Positions 1 to 9,134 of a stretch of 64,000 nt of DNA are shown in pieces. Below the pieces are notes generated by a model. It saw nothing but the letters and a program-made list of their open reading frames with translations. It did not search any database and was not told the origin of the DNA. The DNA lies in the NCBI RefSeq assembly GCF_007981265.1, contig NZ_CP034363.1:2976001-3040000 (forward strand). Direction: 5' to 3'. Numbering within the stretch: position 1 is the first letter of the stretch; the number at the start of each line of letters is the position of its first letter. Origin of the DNA: Pantoea sp. CCBC3-3-1. Its GTDB lineage: Bacteria > Pseudomonadota > Gammaproteobacteria > Enterobacterales > Enterobacteriaceae. Made by a program: the position numbers and the translations under genes.

Positions 1-649
1 AGTCGTAACCCAGCAGTTCCGCGCGCGCTTCGTTTTCACGGACACCAGCAACTGCCCGACCAAACCGTGAACCGATCAGCCATTTACACAGCATGTAACC
101 CGCAACCAGGGCACAAACCGCCATCATGAACACAACATCAGGAGAAAGTGGCACAGCGGGATTAAATGGCATATTCAGGGGTGGCGTGTCCGGCATGCCG
201 TTGAACCCACCTAATCTGGCTTTACCGATATGCCAGGCATCCCCGGAAGTACTGTTCGCCAGTTTAAAAAGGATTAGTGTTACGGTGAGGGTGATGACGC
301 CAAAATAGATGTCACTGAGACGACCATAAAAGACGAAATATCCCAGGATCAATGCGAACAGCATTGGCGTAGCAATGGCAATCGGTACTGCCCAGGTTGA
401 GTCGCCAAAATTAACGCCAGCGACAGCATACCCATAGGCACCCAGGCCAAAAAACATGGACTGACCAAAACACAGAATACCTGCATGCCCCCAGATTAAC
501 GCCATGCTCAGCGCGAAAAGCGCCAGGCTGACATAAATCGTGGCATTGATGAGTGAATACAAATCCATCACAGCAGGCAGCACCAGAAGCACAACCATTC
601 CAGTAATCAGCGCCGCAATATTGCAGGATGCTGTCGAAGTGAGTTTCAT
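1..649 (-). CDS. Branched-chain amino acid/amide-type ABC transporter permease (LivM/UrtC-like), partial
   Basis: The gene starts at 649 with ATG and runs off the left edge, so about 216 N-terminal residues are present. It encodes several hydrophobic segments and the LivM-family region with 'WGHAGILCFGQSMFFGLGAYGY', seen here as G-Q-S/F-G-L-G-A-Y, plus a cytoplasmic 'VRENEARAELLGYD' segment that in this family contacts the ATPase. The start overlaps the stop of the LivH-like gene by 4 bases (ATGA), so the two permeases are translationally coupled. The ATPases (LivG/LivF type) should follow outside the window. Substrate is not readable from the permease; the binding proteins upstream are of the AmiC/UrtA type, which suggests an amide, urea-like or branched amino compound. 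Confidence 0.85.
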   Translation of the reverse strand, partial: MKLTSTASCNIAALITGMVVLLVLPAVMDLYSLINATIYVSLALFALSMALIWGHAGILCFGQSMFFGLGAYGYAVAGVNFGDSTWAVPIAIATPMLFALILGYFVFYGRLSDIYFGVITLTVTLILFKLANSTSGDAWHIGKARLGGFNGMPDTPPLNMPFNPAVPLSPDVVFMMAVCALVAGYMLCKWLIGSRFGRAVAGVRENEARAELLGYD

Positions 650-1512
650 GATGCCCCCCGGAAAATTTTACCGGTTATACCTGTTGGCAGAATGCGCAGT
701 AACACTAAGGCCGCAGCCAGCAGTGCGATATCGCCAAAGATTGGATTGCTCAGGAAGGTGGTCACCGTGCCTATAGAACCAAGCAAGGCAGCGCTCAGTC
801 CGGTGCCCGTTATGACGCTGGCTCCACCGGTAATAACCGTAATGAATGCTTTCGAGACATACGCCGCCCCCATGGTAGGAACCACACCCGAAAGCGGTGC
901 CAGCAACGCACCGGTTAAACCACTTAAGGCAGCACCCAGCGAGAACGTCATCGCGAACACTCTTGAGCGATTAATCCCCATCGATGCTGCCATTTCGGGA
1001 TTCTGCATCGTTGCACGGGCAATCAGCCCCAGCCGTGTGTAACGCAGCAATGCATATCCGCCCACCAGCAAAATCAGGCAAACCACCACCATCAGCTGGT
1101 TGTACAGACTGATACTGAAGCCCGCGAAATCGACGCTGCCCAGGGGGGCGGAGATACCCTGAACACGATTACCAAACGACGTGGTTGCCATTCCGGTTAA
1201 CAACAGACTCAACCCCCAAGTCGCCAGCATGGTGTACACCATTCGCCCGTATAGATGACGAATAATGATCCGTTCAATGATCATCCCAAGTATGCCCACC
1301 ACACAGGGTGCCACCACCAGAATGGCTACCCAGACATTAATGCCTGCGTTTACGGCAAAAATGCTGGTAAAACCTCCCAGCATAATAAATTCACCGTGGG
1401 CGAGGTTTATCACGCGCATCATGCCAAAAATGACCGCCAGCCCTAATGAAACCAGGATTAACTCCGCAATTGAGTCAACGATTTGAATTATCGTAAGCAG
1501 CAGATAATGCAT
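646..1512 (-). CDS. Branched-chain amino acid/amide-type ABC transporter permease (LivH/UrtB-like)
   Basis: This is a 288-residue polytopic inner-membrane permease. The N-terminus has the LivH signature 'GLAVIFGMMRVINLAHGEF' (seen as N-L-A-H-G-E), which is highly conserved in the family. I chose the ATG at 1512 because it is preceded by AGGAG and because alignment with the family begins there; the open frame extends further upstream but is an arginine-rich read-through of the neighbouring gene. The gene lies 11 bases downstream of the alcohol dehydrogenase stop and overlaps the LivM-like start by 4 bases. It forms the membrane channel with the LivM-like subunit. Confidence 0.88.
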   Translation of the reverse strand: MHYLLLTIIQIVDSIAELILVSLGLAVIFGMMRVINLAHGEFIMLGGFTSIFAVNAGINVWVAILVVAPCVVGILGMIIERIIIRHLYGRMVYTMLATWGLSLLLTGMATTSFGNRVQGISAPLGSVDFAGFSISLYNQLMVVVCLILLVGGYALLRYTRLGLIARATMQNPEMAASMGINRSRVFAMTFSLGAALSGLTGALLAPLSGVVPTMGAAYVSKAFITVITGGASVITGTGLSAALLGSIGTVTTFLSNPIFGDIALLAAALVLLRILPTGITGKIFRGAS

Positions 1513-1523
1513 ATTCAGGCTCC

Positions 1524-2588
1524 TCAGGGATTCAGCACGATACGACCGACGGCTCTGCCGGTACGCAGATCGTCTAAAGCTTGCGGTAAACAGCAAAGCG
1601 GCCGTTGAGTGATGGGTAACGCACTCAATCCACCCTGAGAGGCCAGACTGATAAGCTGTGTCAGCTCATCAAGGCTACCCGTGTAACTGCCGGTGAGAGA
1701 GAGCGCTTTGAAAGGCAGCAAAGGGATGCGCAGCGTAGTTTGCCCCCCCTGCAATCCCACGAGGATGATGCGAGAGCCTTTTGCTACCGCGCTGATTGCC
1801 ATCTGCACGGTTGCAGGATTACCGACAGTATCAATGACACCGTGCAGTCGATGTTGAGCCAGCGATTTCAGCGCGTTGTCAGGGTCAGCACTGTTGCGGG
1901 TATTGAGTACATGCTCCGCCCCGAGCTGTCTGGCTGCTGCCAGCCTGTGATCCGCTATGTCACAGGCAATGATCCGGGTAAATCCCAGCACTTTCGCCAG
2001 AGAAACAGCGCTCAGCCCTAATCCTCCCATACCGATAATCGCCAGTGCAGAGTCAGGTTTCATTGGCTGCAATTGCCGAAGCGCACTGAAAACAGTCAGC
2101 CCTGAACAGGCCAGCGTACTGGCCCAGGCGGGATCCAGTCCGTTGATATCGAGCAGATATTTCCCGTCAGGTACCACAACATGTTTGGCATACCCACCAT
2201 GACGGAAGATGCCCAGTGATTGTGGCTGTTCACAGTGGTTATCGTAGCCACCTTGACAGGTCGCGCACTGACCACAGCCAATCCAGGGGTAGATCAGTCG
2301 TTGCTGGCCGATCAGCGTTTTGTCAGCCTCCGCGCCTACCGCCACAACTTCACCGACAATCTCATGCCCCATGACCAGCGGCATGGGCATTGTGCTGTCA
2401 GCAAAGTTTATTTTTTCACCGTTACCCAGATTCTGATAGCCATCCTGAATATAGACATCGGAATGACAGACACCCGCGTGCGTCACTTTTACCAGAACGT
2501 CCTGCGCACGCAGCTCAGGTAGCGGGTGTGTCACCGCAACAGGCTCGCCGCCATAGTTCTGCAGCTGGAAACTCTGCGAGAGCATCAT
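1524..2588 (-). CDS. Zinc-dependent alcohol dehydrogenase (MDR family)
   Basis: This 354-residue protein has a complete zinc ADH layout: catalytic-zinc ligands in 'GVCHSD' (Cys41) and 'GHEIVGE', a structural-zinc cluster 'CGQCATCQGGYDNHC', and the NAD-binding 'GMGGLGLSAV' Rossmann turn. It should oxidise an alcohol to an aldehyde or ketone with NAD(P)+. The start at 2588 (an ATGATG pair) sits behind a GGGGG ribosome site and only 1 base after the stop of the binding-protein gene; longer versions would overlap that gene. Placement between a binding protein and the permeases of an ABC transporter suggests it acts on the imported compound or its product. Substrate unknown. Confidence 0.88.
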   Translation of the reverse strand: MMLSQSFQLQNYGGEPVAVTHPLPELRAQDVLVKVTHAGVCHSDVYIQDGYQNLGNGEKINFADSTMPMPLVMGHEIVGEVVAVGAEADKTLIGQQRLIYPWIGCGQCATCQGGYDNHCEQPQSLGIFRHGGYAKHVVVPDGKYLLDINGLDPAWASTLACSGLTVFSALRQLQPMKPDSALAIIGMGGLGLSAVSLAKVLGFTRIIACDIADHRLAAARQLGAEHVLNTRNSADPDNALKSLAQHRLHGVIDTVGNPATVQMAISAVAKGSRIILVGLQGGQTTLRIPLLPFKALSLTGSYTGSLDELTQLISLASQGGLSALPITQRPLCCLPQALDDLRTGRAVGRIVLNP

Positions 2589-2589
2589 G

Positions 2590-3819
2590 TTAACCCCCGG
2601 GCTTAATGACATATTGCTGGTTGTCGTCCGGATGCGTGAGCAGATTACAGACTGCTGCCGTATCGGAAGGCGGTTGCTGAGGGTAGGTTTCGAGAATGTT
2701 CCAGGCGCCGTTTTTAACCTGCCCCAGATAGATATCAACGGTGAAATGATGCGTCGCCGCATCCAGGCGAGAAATACCGCCAGGACCATCTACCGTTGAT
2801 CCTTTTTCCAGTGCCTCAATCAATGGCATGCGTTCTACCGAATTGGCGACCCGGACGCCATTAGCCCAGTGCATCACGGCATACCAGCCATCAATGGCGG
2901 TTTCGTTGATATAGGGCGTTTTATTGCCGAACTTCGCCTGCAAACGTTGCAGGAACTGCTTATTAACCGGCGTATCCAGCTCCTGAAAATAGGCATAGGC
3001 TGCAAGGATGCCTTCGCTCTCGTTGGGTGTAAGAATGCGGTTTTCATTGCCAACACCAAAATCGCTGGAGGCAATCGGAATTTGCCCGACTATCCCTGCG
3101 GCCGCCCATTGCCGGAAGAAAGAGATATGGTTGCCCCCCACTAACAGTGAAAACACCATGTCAGGTTTGGCGTCCTGGATTTTTTTGATGGTGGTACCGA
3201 AGTCGGTGACATCAAGGGGAAAGAACTCAGTAGCGACAACTTCCGCACCGGAATCTTTCGCATACTTGCTCACCCAGTCAGCGGAGATATGGCCAAAGTT
3301 GTAGTCAGCGGCGATGACGTAAATCTTTTTACCCCACTGCTTCACGGCATAGGGAACTATGCGGGCAACCGTTTGCGCGGGTGTGGTGCCGATTTCAAAA
3401 CTGTTGCGATCGCATACCCCACCTTCATAAAGCGAGGGATAAAAATAAGGCGTTTTATAGCGGCGCAGGATAGGACGAATGGCTTCACGCGAGGCACTGG
3501 TCACGCCACCAAACACAGCCGACACGTGGTCGCGGGTCGCGGCCTGGGTCGCAAACTGCGTGTAATACTGGATATTGGACTGCGGATCATACTTAACCAG
3601 CTCTACCGGGCGGCCAAGCAGTCCACCCTGCTTGTTGATGTCATCAATGGCCAATTCAACACAGTTCATCACCGGCTGGCCGTAGATATCCAGTCCACCT
3701 GACTGATCAAAAATCGCAGCAATTTTTATAGGTTCTGCAGCCTGCACTTTACTGATAAAGGGCACTGCAGCGAGCGATAACATACTGTTTTTTAATAAGC
3801 TACGACGTGAAATTGCCAT
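2590..3819 (-). CDS. ABC transporter substrate-binding protein (UrtA/AmiC-like, Peripla_BP_5) with Tat-type signal
   Basis: The 409-residue protein begins with a twin-arginine signal, 'SRRSLLK' followed by a hydrophobic stretch and 'VQAAEP', so it is probably exported folded to the periplasm. The mature part shows the family features of UrtA/AmiC: 'GGLLGRPVELV', 'DPQSN', 'VFGGVTSASREAI', 'YEGG' and 'YNFGH'. I chose ATG at 3819 because it places the Tat motif at the very N-terminus; a TTG start 33 bases upstream is possible but less likely. It is the likely extracytoplasmic receptor for the LivHM-type transporter encoded downstream on the same strand. The ligand is probably an amide, urea-like or branched compound by family, but this is inference. 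Confidence 0.82.
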   Translation of the reverse strand: MAISRRSLLKNSMLSLAAVPFISKVQAAEPIKIAAIFDQSGGLDIYGQPVMNCVELAIDDINKQGGLLGRPVELVKYDPQSNIQYYTQFATQAATRDHVSAVFGGVTSASREAIRPILRRYKTPYFYPSLYEGGVCDRNSFEIGTTPAQTVARIVPYAVKQWGKKIYVIAADYNFGHISADWVSKYAKDSGAEVVATEFFPLDVTDFGTTIKKIQDAKPDMVFSLLVGGNHISFFRQWAAAGIVGQIPIASSDFGVGNENRILTPNESEGILAAYAYFQELDTPVNKQFLQRLQAKFGNKTPYINETAIDGWYAVMHWANGVRVANSVERMPLIEALEKGSTVDGPGGISRLDAATHHFTVDIYLGQVKNGAWNILETYPQQPPSDTAAVCNLLTHPDDNQQYVIKPGG

Positions 3820-3913
3820 CTTGCTCTGTTTCTCCCCTGCCAATGTAAGCAACAGCCGGGCATGATCGCCCCTGCGCCAGGAGAAATTAACCTAACAAGT
3901 TATATTTCACTTT

Positions 3914-5119
3914 TCAAATATAATTAACGTTACTACTGTATGTTTCTTCCTGAAGCGAGGTCACGATGTTGAAGTGAACACCATCCGCCTCAGCTAAATA
4001 CATGGTGGGATTGGATTTTCCTGAAGTAATACGTTGCTGTCCGCGGACGCTGTGGTAGGTAAGTCCTTCGAAGACCGCCGTCAGTGAACGCAGTGAAAGA
4101 TCACCGGCGCGTTCAGCTAATGCGGCAAAGAAATGAATGGCGTCGTAGCATGACTGACTTAATACGCCCTGTATCGGTGCAGAATGGCCATAGGCTGCCC
4201 GATATTGATCCATAAAAGCGCGATTTTCAGGGGTGGTAAGTGCATTGAAGTAACTGGCTGCACAATAAAGGTTACCGGTGTGCTGAGAGCCAATTCCCAG
4301 CAATGTGTTTTCCTCAATGGAGCCAGAGAGTCGGAGAATCTTTTTGTCGAGTCCCGCCGCAGAAAACGCCCGGTTAAACAACACACAATCTGAACCGACC
4401 AGGGACTCGAAGATCACATCGGCGTCTGAGGCTTCAATACGCTCAATCATGGTCGAGATATCGACCTGGCCAAGACTCAGATAATCCTCCCCGACAACTT
4501 CTCCACCGTGTGACTGTATAAGCTGTCTGACCGTTTCATGGGTAGCCCGCGGCCAGATATAGTCATTACCGACGATATGCCACTTGTTGACTCCGTGGTG
4601 CTGCATCATCCATTCGATTGCAGCAGGGAACTGTTGCTGGGGTGTGTCACCAATAGCGAAAACACCGGGGGTCGTTTCTCCGCCTTCATAAAGAGGAGCA
4701 AAAACATAAGGAACGATACCTGCAAATGCATTACGCAGAGCAACGCGTACGCTGGAAAGATGTACACCAATCAGTGCATCTATCTGATTATCGTTAACCA
4801 ACTGCCAGCAGCGGGCGACTACATCTTCAGGGTCGCCGCCAGCATCCAGGGCAAAGAGTTCAATTTCACGGCCAAGCACCCTCTTTCCACGGTTGATCTC
4901 TGCTGCCGCGAGTACCGCACTGTACTGGCAGGATGGCCCCCAGATGGCATCAGATCCATGAAAAGGAACCAGTAATCCGAGACGTAAAGGTTTTGATTTG
5001 TTCTGCCGGACTTGATGAATCTGACGGCTAACAGGTGACTTATCTGCGTGCAAAGCTGGCGCTCGTTGCCAGGCATATCGAGCACTAACGAGGAACGCTC
5101 CGGTATTTAAGCTGAACAT
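3914..5119 (-). CDS. AmiC/UrtA-like ligand-binding protein without a recognisable signal peptide
   Basis: This 401-residue Peripla_BP_5 protein resembles Pseudomonas AmiC, the cytoplasmic amide sensor: 'GLLVPFHGSDAIWG', 'GVHLSSVRVALR', 'APLYEGGE', 'GNDYIWPRATHETVRQL' and 'FESLVGSD' line up with AmiC segments. The first about 45 residues are polar and charged rather than a normal signal peptide. ATG at 5119 follows a strong GGAGGA site. It is the first gene of the minus-strand operon and is transcribed divergently from a MarR regulator. Two roles fit: a second transporter receptor, or a cytoplasmic ligand sensor. No AmiR-type antiterminator gene is seen next to it. Confidence 0.75.
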   Translation of the reverse strand: MFSLNTGAFLVSARYAWQRAPALHADKSPVSRQIHQVRQNKSKPLRLGLLVPFHGSDAIWGPSCQYSAVLAAAEINRGKRVLGREIELFALDAGGDPEDVVARCWQLVNDNQIDALIGVHLSSVRVALRNAFAGIVPYVFAPLYEGGETTPGVFAIGDTPQQQFPAAIEWMMQHHGVNKWHIVGNDYIWPRATHETVRQLIQSHGGEVVGEDYLSLGQVDISTMIERIEASDADVIFESLVGSDCVLFNRAFSAAGLDKKILRLSGSIEENTLLGIGSQHTGNLYCAASYFNALTTPENRAFMDQYRAAYGHSAPIQGVLSQSCYDAIHFFAALAERAGDLSLRSLTAVFEGLTYHSVRGQQRITSGKSNPTMYLAEADGVHFNIVTSLQEETYSSNVNYI

Positions 5120-5280
5120 GGATTGATCCTCCGCTGGGCAAAAGTTAAAACTAATGCAAAAAGCGTGCTAACTCATATTGATGCTACAGGTTTGTGATTG
5201 ACCTTGCACATGATGACCTCGATCACATGAAGTGCTAAAGTAGCGCTATTCAACGTTATGCGAACCTGAGCTGGCTCATC
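5120..5280. promoter_or_regulatory. Divergent promoter region between AmiC-like operon and marR-type gene
   Basis: The 161-base AT-rich gap separates two divergently transcribed genes and must hold both promoters. It contains an imperfect dyad around 5208-5228 (CATGATG...ATCACATG) that could be a MarR operator or a weak CRP-like half-site with TCACA. Exact elements cannot be assigned by eye. Confidence 0.45.
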
Positions 5281-5700
5281 ATGTCGGACAAGCCCTTAAA
5301 CGAATATCTCGCCCACCTTCTGGTTCAGGCGAATCGCCGCGTAAACCGTCAGCTTTCGCTTGAGGGAATTACGCTTGAACACTGGCGAGCAATGAAAGTG
5401 ATCGCTGATCAGGATGGTGTGACGATGCGTGAGCTTTCTGATGAGTTAATGCAAAACTTCCCGACACTGACAAAAATCATCGATAAGATGGTGCTGGAAG
5501 CCCTCGTCTATCGTCGCCCGGACGAACATGACCGCCGTAAAGTCCGTTTATATATTTCCGATAAAGGAAAAGCGGTTCTGGACCAGCAAAACAGCCGTGT
5601 TAACGATCATCAGGACAAACTCGAAGACGCATACGGAACTGACGAAGCACAGATGCTGAAAGAGATGTTGGAGCAGTTTTTAAAAACCAAAAGTGGCTGA
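5281..5700 (+). CDS. MarR-family transcriptional regulator
   Basis: A 139-residue winged-helix protein. The segment 'HWRAMKVIADQDGVTMRELSDEL..FPTLTKIIDKMV..ALVYRR.DEHDRRKVRLYISDKG' (quoted with gaps) has the MarR pattern: recognition helix, then the wing with the conserved D-x-R-D/R-R motif. It is divergently transcribed from the AmiC-like/ADH/ABC transporter operon and is the obvious candidate to control that operon in response to its substrate. The IS481-type element inserted about 90 bases downstream does not touch the gene. Confidence 0.9.
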   Translation: MSDKPLNEYLAHLLVQANRRVNRQLSLEGITLEHWRAMKVIADQDGVTMRELSDELMQNFPTLTKIIDKMVLEALVYRRPDEHDRRKVRLYISDKGKAVLDQQNSRVNDHQDKLEDAYGTDEAQMLKEMLEQFLKTKSG

Positions 5701-5788
5701 CAACTAATACGAGAAAGGAATGATCATCAATTAAAATAATGATGTATACCGAGTAATTATATTAATTTCAGCCATACCAGTAGTTATG

Positions 5789-6809
5789 TGTGTGATTCAT
5801 AGACATCGTTACAATTTTCTCAGCTCACGTTCAAGTTTGTAATTTTGCTCCTGTACATGTTCTTCACTGGGCTGATAGCTTGTTTAAACGGCGTCAGAGT
5901 AAGGCGTTTGCTCAGCTAGTTCGAAATAGCGCTCCATCGGTGTTTTACCGTTGTGGGCGCTGTGAGGGCGCTCCCAGTTGTAGTAGTGCTGCCATTCCGC
6001 CAGGAGATCCCTCAGGTTGTTTGCAGCCAAGTCTGTGGTTGCGTAAAACTCAGCTTTATCTTTTTTTTGGGATCTCTCAACTTTGCCATTAAGATGAGGT
6101 GACGCAGGTTTATTCGGACGGAACTTGATGCCGTATTCTTTTAATTTTCCCTGCACCTTAACAGCAAAAAACTCTCTTCCCCGGTCCGTCTGGAACCGTT
6201 GTATTGGGAAAGGCATTTCTTCAATAACACAATCGATAAAATCCAGTGTATTAGCAGCCGTGCGACGAGAGTAAAGCCTTAGATCCCTGTAACGAGTGCA
6301 ATCATCAATAGAAGTGTACTGATATAAACCGGGACCAATCTTGCAGGTACTCATCTGGACACGATCACCGGGAACAGGGCGTTCGTAGCGAATGAAGTCA
6401 GCTTTACGTCGGAACTTAACAACAGATTTAACCTGATTTTGGCAAAGAACCTTGTGGATCGTTGCAATAGCCAGAGAGATCGAATGAAGCTGTTTTAACT
6501 CGCTTTGAATACGTCTTGCACCCAGATTCCGCAGTATTCGTAACTCCAGAATCAGAGCGATTTCGTCGGGGCCAGTCTTAGTTGATGGTGAGTGTTTAGG
6601 ACGACGGTTGTGGCTTTCCAGACCAGCCATACCCTGTGCCAGATATCTGCGCCACCATTTACGTAATATGGGGCGAGAAATGCCGCAGCGACGACATACG
6701 AACCCCGCATCACCAGACGTCTCATAAAGTTTTACCCACTGTAACCGCTGTTGAATTTCCCTGTTCATATGTAAGGCATTATAGTGAAACGATGTCTATG
6801 AATCACACA
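5789..6809. mobile_element. IS481-family insertion sequence, complete, with 7-bp target duplication
   Basis: The element is 1021 bp. Its ends are 22-bp inverted repeats at 5789-5810 and 6788-6809, beginning TGTGTGATTCATAGACATCG. It is flanked by identical 7-bp direct repeats AGTTATG (5782-5788 and 6810-6816), which shows a simple transposition event that has not been rearranged since. It holds one transposase gene on the minus strand. The insertion lies in an intergenic stretch downstream of the marR-type gene. Confidence 0.93.
5884..6768 (-). CDS. IS481-family transposase (DDE/rve)
   Basis: The 294-residue protein has an N-terminal helix-turn-helix region (about residues 15-60) and an rve integrase core. 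The second catalytic Asp is in 'FQTDRGREF' (Asp195) and the catalytic Glu in 'NGKVERS' (Glu231). At the position of the first catalytic Asp, in the segment 'GDRVQMSTCKI', the sequence has Ser140, where IS481 relatives usually have Asp. If that alignment is right, this copy cannot transpose by itself. The coding frame is otherwise intact and of normal length. Confidence 0.9.
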   Translation of the reverse strand: MNREIQQRLQWVKLYETSGDAGFVCRRCGISRPILRKWWRRYLAQGMAGLESHNRRPKHSPSTKTGPDEIALILELRILRNLGARRIQSELKQLHSISLAIATIHKVLCQNQVKSVVKFRRKADFIRYERPVPGDRVQMSTCKIGPGLYQYTSIDDCTRYRDLRLYSRRTAANTLDFIDCVIEEMPFPIQRFQTDRGREFFAVKVQGKLKEYGIKFRPNKPASPHLNGKVERSQKKDKAEFYATTDLAANNLRDLLAEWQHYYNWERPHSAHNGKTPMERYFELAEQTPYSDAV

Positions 6810-6816
6810 AGTTATG

Positions 6817-7524
6817 ATTACACATTAAGAGTGAAATATGTAGTAACACTCTGATCCTAGTTAATAAATATATAATCAACCAGATTGTAAATATAAGTTA
6901 GATGATGATTACTTCCATCCCCCCCAATTCCTAACAACCAGCCTTCTATCGCAAATATCCACTAAGATATAAAGTTATATTCACAAGTGCGGTTAATACT
7001 TGTACTAAAATAAGAATTATCAAATAAAAAAAATAAAACACATCAACAACTCATGCATCACAACTTAAAAAAACTCCCCCTTGATTATCCAAAATATTTC
7101 AACTTTAGCGCATACTTTACTGTAGGCGATTTATTAGAGTTTGAGTTAATTTGGTTATACTTCAATCAGCATATTAGTTGACAGAACCTGTAACATCGTT
7201 TTATGTGGTAGCCCTCGAACCGACAATGCGTTTCAATAAAATAATATGAACATATTGGTGAGGACTTTAACAACCACATTAAAATCAAAGTGCTTTTGAT
7301 ATACTCAGTATTCTGGAGAAAAACCTTAAGGGGATTGTTAAATACTAGTCAATAGATAAACTTGTCAAATTCAATTCATTGCTTAACTATTTCGTATTTG
7401 ATTGTCGCCATTTACCGGGAGGCATATGATAATGACAAGTAATGCCCCAAGTAAATGCCTGTTGATTTACAAAGCCAAAAAATAAAGATATAACTAATAT
7501 TTTCCCGTAACTTTCAATCAATGC
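6817..7524. other. AT-rich stretch without recognisable genes
   Basis: About 700 bases between the IS481-type element and the AraC remnant. It is markedly AT-rich with many stops in all frames. I see one inverted repeat (AGAGTG...CACTCT near 6828-6852) but no convincing gene, RNA or element. Confidence 0.5.
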
Positions 7525-7701
7525 TTATGCGGCGAGCTCTAGTATTCTTTCACGCATGGAACTTGCCCAAGAAAACCCGGTCAGCTGGCGAAAAATACGT
7601 CGAAAATGCCACTTAGAGCAACCTGAAATTTTCGACACATCTTCCAGTCAAAATGTTGATTCTAAGTTTTCAATCCACATCAAAACATCTCTTTTTACCA
7701 T
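7525..7701 (-). pseudogene. AraC/XylS (MarA/RamA-like) regulator remnant
   Basis: Read from ATG at 7701, the minus strand encodes 'MVKRDVLMWIENLESTF', then an in-frame TGA at 7650-7648, then 'LEDVSKISGCSKWHFRRIFR' and on to 'SMRERILELAA' before a TAA at 7527-7525. The 'DVSKISGCSKWHFRRIFRQLTG' pattern (first helix-turn-helix, with the S-K-W-H/R-x-F core) is diagnostic of the MarA/SoxS/RamA branch. The second helix-turn-helix is missing, so the gene is both interrupted and truncated. Confidence 0.8.
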
Positions 7702-7858
7702 CTCTTGTAATAAATTATTTATCCACGCTCTCAACCTCCAATGATTAGAAAAAAGAGCCAGAGTTAATATAAGCACTCTCTCACAATAAGTTATATTTTA
7801 AAAGTCAATATACAGATGCGGATTATTTCAACCGCACCTATATTAATAATCAACACCA

Positions 7859-7892
7859 GTTAAGTTAGCCAAAATAGTTTTTGCCAACTTAA
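7859..7892. repeat. Imperfect inverted repeat (possible old terminator)
   Basis: TTAAGTTaGCcAAAA and TTTTtGCcAACTTAA form a long imperfect stem about a 3-base loop. It lies just downstream (minus strand) of the quinoprotein remnant, and one arm merges with the octamer array, so it may be the ancestral terminator from which the repeats grew. Confidence 0.5.
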
Positions 7893-7956
7893 CAACTTAA
7901 CAACTTAACAACTTAACAACTTAACAACTTAACAACTTAACAACTTAACAACTTAA
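7885..7956. repeat. Tandem array: nine perfect copies of CAACTTAA
   Basis: The octamer CAACTTAA is repeated nine times without a mismatch over 72 bases. The array begins in one arm of the inverted repeat and ends 4 bases from the stop codon of the quinoprotein dehydrogenase remnant. Perfect identity implies recent slippage; the copy number is likely to vary between isolates. It is not a CRISPR array, since it has no spacers. Confidence 0.95.
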
Positions 7957-7960
7957 ATAA

Positions 7961-8152
7961 TTATTTTGGTAATGCATATGCTATGACATAGTTACCTTTC
8001 GGTGTGCGCATAAAGTGATGACCTGTTGCAGTGATCACTACATACTCCCTTCCATCTTGCTCATAAACCATTGGCATTGCTTGTGTGTTAGTACCAATGC
8101 AAAAATGACCCATATGCCAATGTAAAACAGACCCACCTGGGGTAAAAAGGCA
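7961..8152 (-). pseudogene. C-terminal fragment of a PQQ-dependent (quinoprotein) dehydrogenase
   Basis: Translated on the minus strand to the TAA at 7963-7961, the sequence gives 'GTNTQAMPMVYEQDGREYVV' and then 'ITATGHH...GNYVIAYALPK'. This is the characteristic end of Gcd/methanol-dehydrogenase-type propellers (…QAxPMxY…G.QYVVI.AGGH…GDY.IAYALP). Upstream of it the match decays and the sequence then meets the IS21-type fragment, so only about 50 well-matched residues remain. Interruption by the insertion or a deletion next to it explains the truncation. Confidence 0.8.
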
Positions 8153-8166
8153 GCTTTGGAGCTGCT

Positions 8167-9111
<945 letters not shown>

Positions 9112-9134
9112 CAATTTATTATAGAGATCCCGCA

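Noticed and set aside
5208..5228. CRP-binding site upstream of the AmiC-like gene
   Set aside because: Only one half-site (TCACA) fits well; the other is too weak to call, so the dyad is listed only as a possible operator.
7556..7744. Plus-strand 62-codon open frame
   Set aside because: The opposite strand encodes a clear AraC-type helix-turn-helix remnant; the plus-strand reading is its shadow.
7885..7956. Possible CRISPR array
   Set aside because: The octamers are directly joined with no spacers, and no cas gene is present, so it is a simple tandem repeat.
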